Assembly (NCBI GenBank): GCA_035626395.1
Contig: DASPNR010000013.1
Coordinates: 1-64,000 of the forward strand
From: Candidatus Limnocylindrales bacterium
GTDB lineage: Bacteria; Desulfobacterota; Binatia; UBA1149; CAITLU01
Reading direction: 5' to 3'
Length of the DNA: 64,000 nt
Shown: positions 62,031-64,000 of the stretch, piece after piece
Position numbering within the stretch: the stretch's first letter is position 1
Layout: every line of letters starts with the position of its first letter
Position numbers and translations under genes: made by a program
Notes under the pieces: generated by a model
The model's database searches: none
What the model was told of the DNA's origin: nothing
Seen by the model: only the letters and a program-made list of their open reading frames with translations

Positions 62031-62480
62031 TCAGTAGTCGTAGCCGCGCATGCGGTCGAAGTGCCGGCCGATGCGGTCGATGATGAACCGGTGCGGAGGC
62101 ACCACGCGGTAGCCCGTGCACCGGCGTTCATCGTGCGTCGTGCCGTCGCTCATGTACGTGCGCGTCACCTCGCAGTCGCGGTCACGGAAGACCTCGCGGC
62201 TGGTGACCGCCGGCTGGTACTCGTAGCGCTCCTCGTAGTAGGTCGGCTGGTTCTGGTAGACCTGCGTCGGCTGATTCTCGTAGACCTGCGTCGGCTGATT
62301 TTCGTAGATCTGCGTCGACTGGTTCTCGTAGACCTGCGTCGGCTGGTTTTCGTAGATGCGCGTCTCGTGCTCTTCGTAGACGCGCGTGTCCTCGTCTACC
62401 CAGCGCCATTCAGCAGCCGCCGGCGCCGCAGTGACTGCCAGCAGCCCGACGCTCGCGAGAATCGTGAGTGGACGTTTCAT
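62031..62480 (-). CDS. Secreted protein with six 8-residue YENQPTQ-type repeats
   Basis: A 149-residue exported protein. The signal peptide (MKRPLTILASVGLLAVTA) is cleaved near AAA-E. Residues 32-79 are six tandem octapeptides of the form T-(Q/R)-(V/I)-Y-E-N-Q-P, followed by a Tyr-rich stretch (TYYEERYEYQP) and a C-terminal part with one Cys pair (DCEVTRTY, RRCTGYRV). The family is not recognised; periplasmic or surface location is likely. AGGAGG lies 5-6 nt before ATG at 62480, and a GTCCCGC/GCGGGAC hairpin sits just upstream in the leader. It has its own terminator. Confidence 0.8.
   Translation of the reverse strand: MKRPLTILASVGLLAVTAAPAAAEWRWVDEDTRVYEEHETRIYENQPTQVYENQSTQIYENQPTQVYENQPTQVYQNQPTYYEERYEYQPAVTSREVFRDRDCEVTRTYMSDGTTHDERRCTGYRVVPPHRFIIDRIGRHFDRMRGYDY
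62244..62387. repeat. 24-bp coding tandem repeat, six copies
   Basis: Six in-frame 24-bp units encode TRVYEEHE, TRIYENQP, TQVYENQS, TQIYENQP, TQVYENQP and TQVYQNQP. The central four units differ at only a few bases, so copy-number change by slippage is likely among strains. Confidence 0.9.
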
Positions 62481-62669
62481 GGGGAACCTCCTCATAAGTC
62501 CCGCCCCGCAACCGGGAGAGGCTGCGGGACATGAAACGTAGACCCCGCTCCGCATCGTGATGTTCACGCTTGCACGGATCTTACGGGGCGAGGTGGGTGA
62601 TTGCGTGCGCAGCGGCGTCGCACGTACCCGCAACGGGGTGCAAATGCTGCGCGGGACGTTGGGACGGCG

Positions 62670-63227
62670 TCAGAAGCTGCGGGCGAAGAGGTCGGCGATC
62701 GCGAGCCTGCCCGAGTCGGTGAGAAAGCGGGTGCCGGTCCCGGTGAAGTGCGGATGCCGGATGACGGGCTGGCCTGCAGCCTGCCAGCCAGAGCCGTCCC
62801 AGGCGAACCACGCGTTCTTCTCCTGATCGAACACGAACAGCGGCTTGTTGCAGATCTTGGCGAACTCGGCGCCCCAGCCGGTGCCGCCCTTGACGGTGCC
62901 ATCCTCCAAGATGTGCCCGACGACGTAGATTTCCTGCCCGTTGTTGACCTGATGCCAGATCGTCTGCAGCACCTTGCGGAACAGCGGCGTGTCGCGGTAC
63001 TGGCGGTGCATGAGGCGGCTGACGTAGGCGAGGCTGACATCGCCGCTCTTGAGCTCGGCGTGCGTCAGGACGCGGATGCCGCGCGTGCGCGCGTCCGAAT
63101 GGCCCTCGAACGTGAAGTTGACCTCGTCGATTCCGTGACGCTCGGCGACCACCCCGAACTCGGCTTCGGCGCCCTGCGCGGCTCCGCTGAAAAGAATGCA
63201 CTCTTCCTTGTCGAGCTTGGTCGTCAC
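62670..63227 (-). CDS. Unrecognised soluble protein, possibly SLOG/Rossmann-like
   Basis: A 185-residue protein that starts with GTG at 63227 behind AAGGAGA. Two glycine-containing turns (ILFSGAAQGAEAEFG near the N-terminus and GTVKGGTGWGAEFAKICNKP in the second half) and VVGHILEDG suggest a Rossmann-like nucleotide-binding fold of the SLOG/LOG kind, but I cannot confirm this. The C-terminus FTGTGTRFLTDSGRLAIADLF is unusual. It lies 90 bp downstream of the mgtE gene on the same strand. No other family is recognised. Confidence 0.6.
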   Translation of the reverse strand: MTTKLDKEECILFSGAAQGAEAEFGVVAERHGIDEVNFTFEGHSDARTRGIRVLTHAELKSGDVSLAYVSRLMHRQYRDTPLFRKVLQTIWHQVNNGQEIYVVGHILEDGTVKGGTGWGAEFAKICNKPLFVFDQEKNAWFAWDGSGWQAAGQPVIRHPHFTGTGTRFLTDSGRLAIADLFARSF

Positions 63228-63316
63228 GGCTGTTCTCCTTGGCCCGGGGATCGACGGTCGCGAAACATCGGCTCTGCGCGCTTCGTCTGCAAACGTACGG
63301 CGCGCAGCATCGCGCG

Positions 63317-64000
63317 CTAGAGCAGAAAGACGGTGGCGAGCCCGAGCAGCAGGCCCATGCTGACGATGTCGGTGGCGGTGGTCAGGAAGATGCTCGAGGC
63401 CGTGGCCGGATCGGCGCCGAGGCGCCGCAGCGCGATGGGCACCATCGCTCCGGAGATGCCGCTGCACATGCAGCTTCCCACCATCGCGACGAAGACGATT
63501 CCCGCCAGCGCCAGCGGATTGCTCTCGTCGCCGGCCGTGATGTACATCGCCAGCCCGGCCAGCGCGCCCACGACGACACCGTTGAGGATGCCGAGCGCGG
63601 CTTCCTTGGCCACGACGGTGATGGGACTTCGCTCGGCCAGCTCGCCCAGGGTCATTCCGCGCAGCGTCACCGCGAGCGCCTGACATCCGGTGTTGCCCGA
63701 CTGCCCGGCCAGGATGGGAAGAAACGCCGCCAGCGTCACGATCCTGTCGATGGTCGCCTCGAAGACTCCCACCACCGCACCGGCGGCGAACGCGGTCAGC
63801 AGGTTCAGCAGCAGCCACGGGTTGCGCAGCCGCAGCGCGCGCGGCCACGGCGTCGACAGGCGCTCCTCCTTCTCGACGCCGACCATGCTGCCGGCCTGCA
63901 CGACGAGCTGGAACACGCGCTGCTGGAACAGATCCTCGCCTCGCACCAGGCCCACGAGGCGCCCCTCCTCGTCGCACACGGGATAGACGGGATAATGCCG
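63317..64000 (-). CDS. mgtE: MgtE-family magnesium transporter, C-terminal part (truncated by window)
   Basis: The frame runs to the right edge, giving the last 227 residues of an MgtE/SLC41 Mg2+ channel. The start of the segment is the end of a CBS domain (RHYPVYPVCDEEGRLVGLV), then a connecting helix, then five membrane helices. The pore signature PILAGQSGNTGCQALAVTLRG and GAMVPIALRRLGADPA are diagnostic. The N-terminal MgtE domain and the first CBS domain lie beyond the window. Confidence 0.93.
   Translation of the reverse strand, partial: RHYPVYPVCDEEGRLVGLVRGEDLFQQRVFQLVVQAGSMVGVEKEERLSTPWPRALRLRNPWLLLNLLTAFAAGAVVGVFEATIDRIVTLAAFLPILAGQSGNTGCQALAVTLRGMTLGELAERSPITVVAKEAALGILNGVVVGALAGLAMYITAGDESNPLALAGIVFVAMVGSCMCSGISGAMVPIALRRLGADPATASSIFLTTATDIVSMGLLLGLATVFLL

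Noticed and set aside
62244..62387. Regular 24-bp repeats considered as a CRISPR array.
   Set aside because: Units are directly adjacent without spacers, are in frame in an exported protein and encode an octapeptide; no cas genes are nearby.

Overview
The window is GC-rich (by eye well over 60 percent) bacterial chromosome, gene-dense, with no rRNA, tRNA, CRISPR array, transposase or phage gene that I can see. Several traits point, as inference only, to a deltaproteobacterial-type or Candidatus Binatia (Binatota/Desulfobacterota_B-like) genome: secreted cysteine-rich proteins, dockerin-like 'ASDAL' repeats after Thr-rich linkers, Myxococcota-style 'CGNGVVE..GEECDDGN' repeats, and many standalone PAS/histidine-kinase genes. 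No marker gene in the window settles the phylum.

Layout. 1-141 is the tail of a plus-strand gene. 283-7906 (minus) runs from a degenerate SDR protein and a PlsC-like acyltransferase through a HupE-like membrane protein and a HAD hydrolase to a three-gene biotin-dependent acyl-CoA carboxylase of methylcrotonyl-CoA type. 7974-8906 is an ADP-ribosylglycohydrolase-fold protein that has lost its metal-binding aspartates. 9025-16394 (minus) holds a 3-hydroxyacyl-CoA dehydrogenase, an MDR reductase, a large secreted Cys-rich protein, a metallo-beta-lactamase hydrolase, a cobalamin adenosyltransferase and a PAS-HisKA-receiver protein without an ATPase domain. 16999-22103 (minus) carries lysine/meso-diaminopimelate genes (dapF, dapA, dapB), folK, a small transaldolase and a dockerin-like secreted protein; the plus-strand lipoprotein phosphoesterase follows.

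23880-34923 is the most coherent system: allophanate hydrolase, a urea-carboxylase-family enzyme, two DUF1989 proteins, a periplasmic solute-binding protein and a TorF-type porin on the minus strand, with the cognate ABC permease and ATPase diverging on the plus strand. The 317-bp divergent region contains a consensus -24/-12 (sigma-54) element facing the permease, a weaker one facing the porin, and a perfect 10-bp inverted repeat between them. The DUF1989 pair suggests that the substrate is guanidine (through carboxyguanidine and allophanate) rather than, or as well as, urea. Together the genes would bring the compound through the outer and inner membranes and release ammonium and CO2 under nitrogen control.

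34952-38416 (minus): a polytopic membrane protein, an EF-P with an EfpL-type arginine loop, and a YhiN/HI0933 flavoprotein. 38609-42963: an RND efflux pair. 43098-46427 (minus): a SnoaL-like protein, a PAS-rich hybrid kinase and its Cys-containing output-domain partner. 46677-58416 (plus): typA, a copper type II monooxygenase-like secreted protein, exonuclease III, a VOC protein, MarC, a duplicated DUF1566/dockerin-like protein, an NYN-OST nuclease coupled to a sigma-54 activator, and a beta-barrel protein. 58427-64000 (minus): a possible frameshifted secreted peptide, a secreted beta-propeller, a membrane histidine kinase, a 24-bp-repeat protein, an unrecognised soluble protein and the C-terminal part of an MgtE transporter cut by the window edge.

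Non-coding structure includes at least four REP-like 'GTCAGGT' repeats in gaps between co-directional genes, a 135-bp palindromic element abutting a stop codon, a 90-bp tandem duplication of a gene end, and two clear intrinsic terminators.
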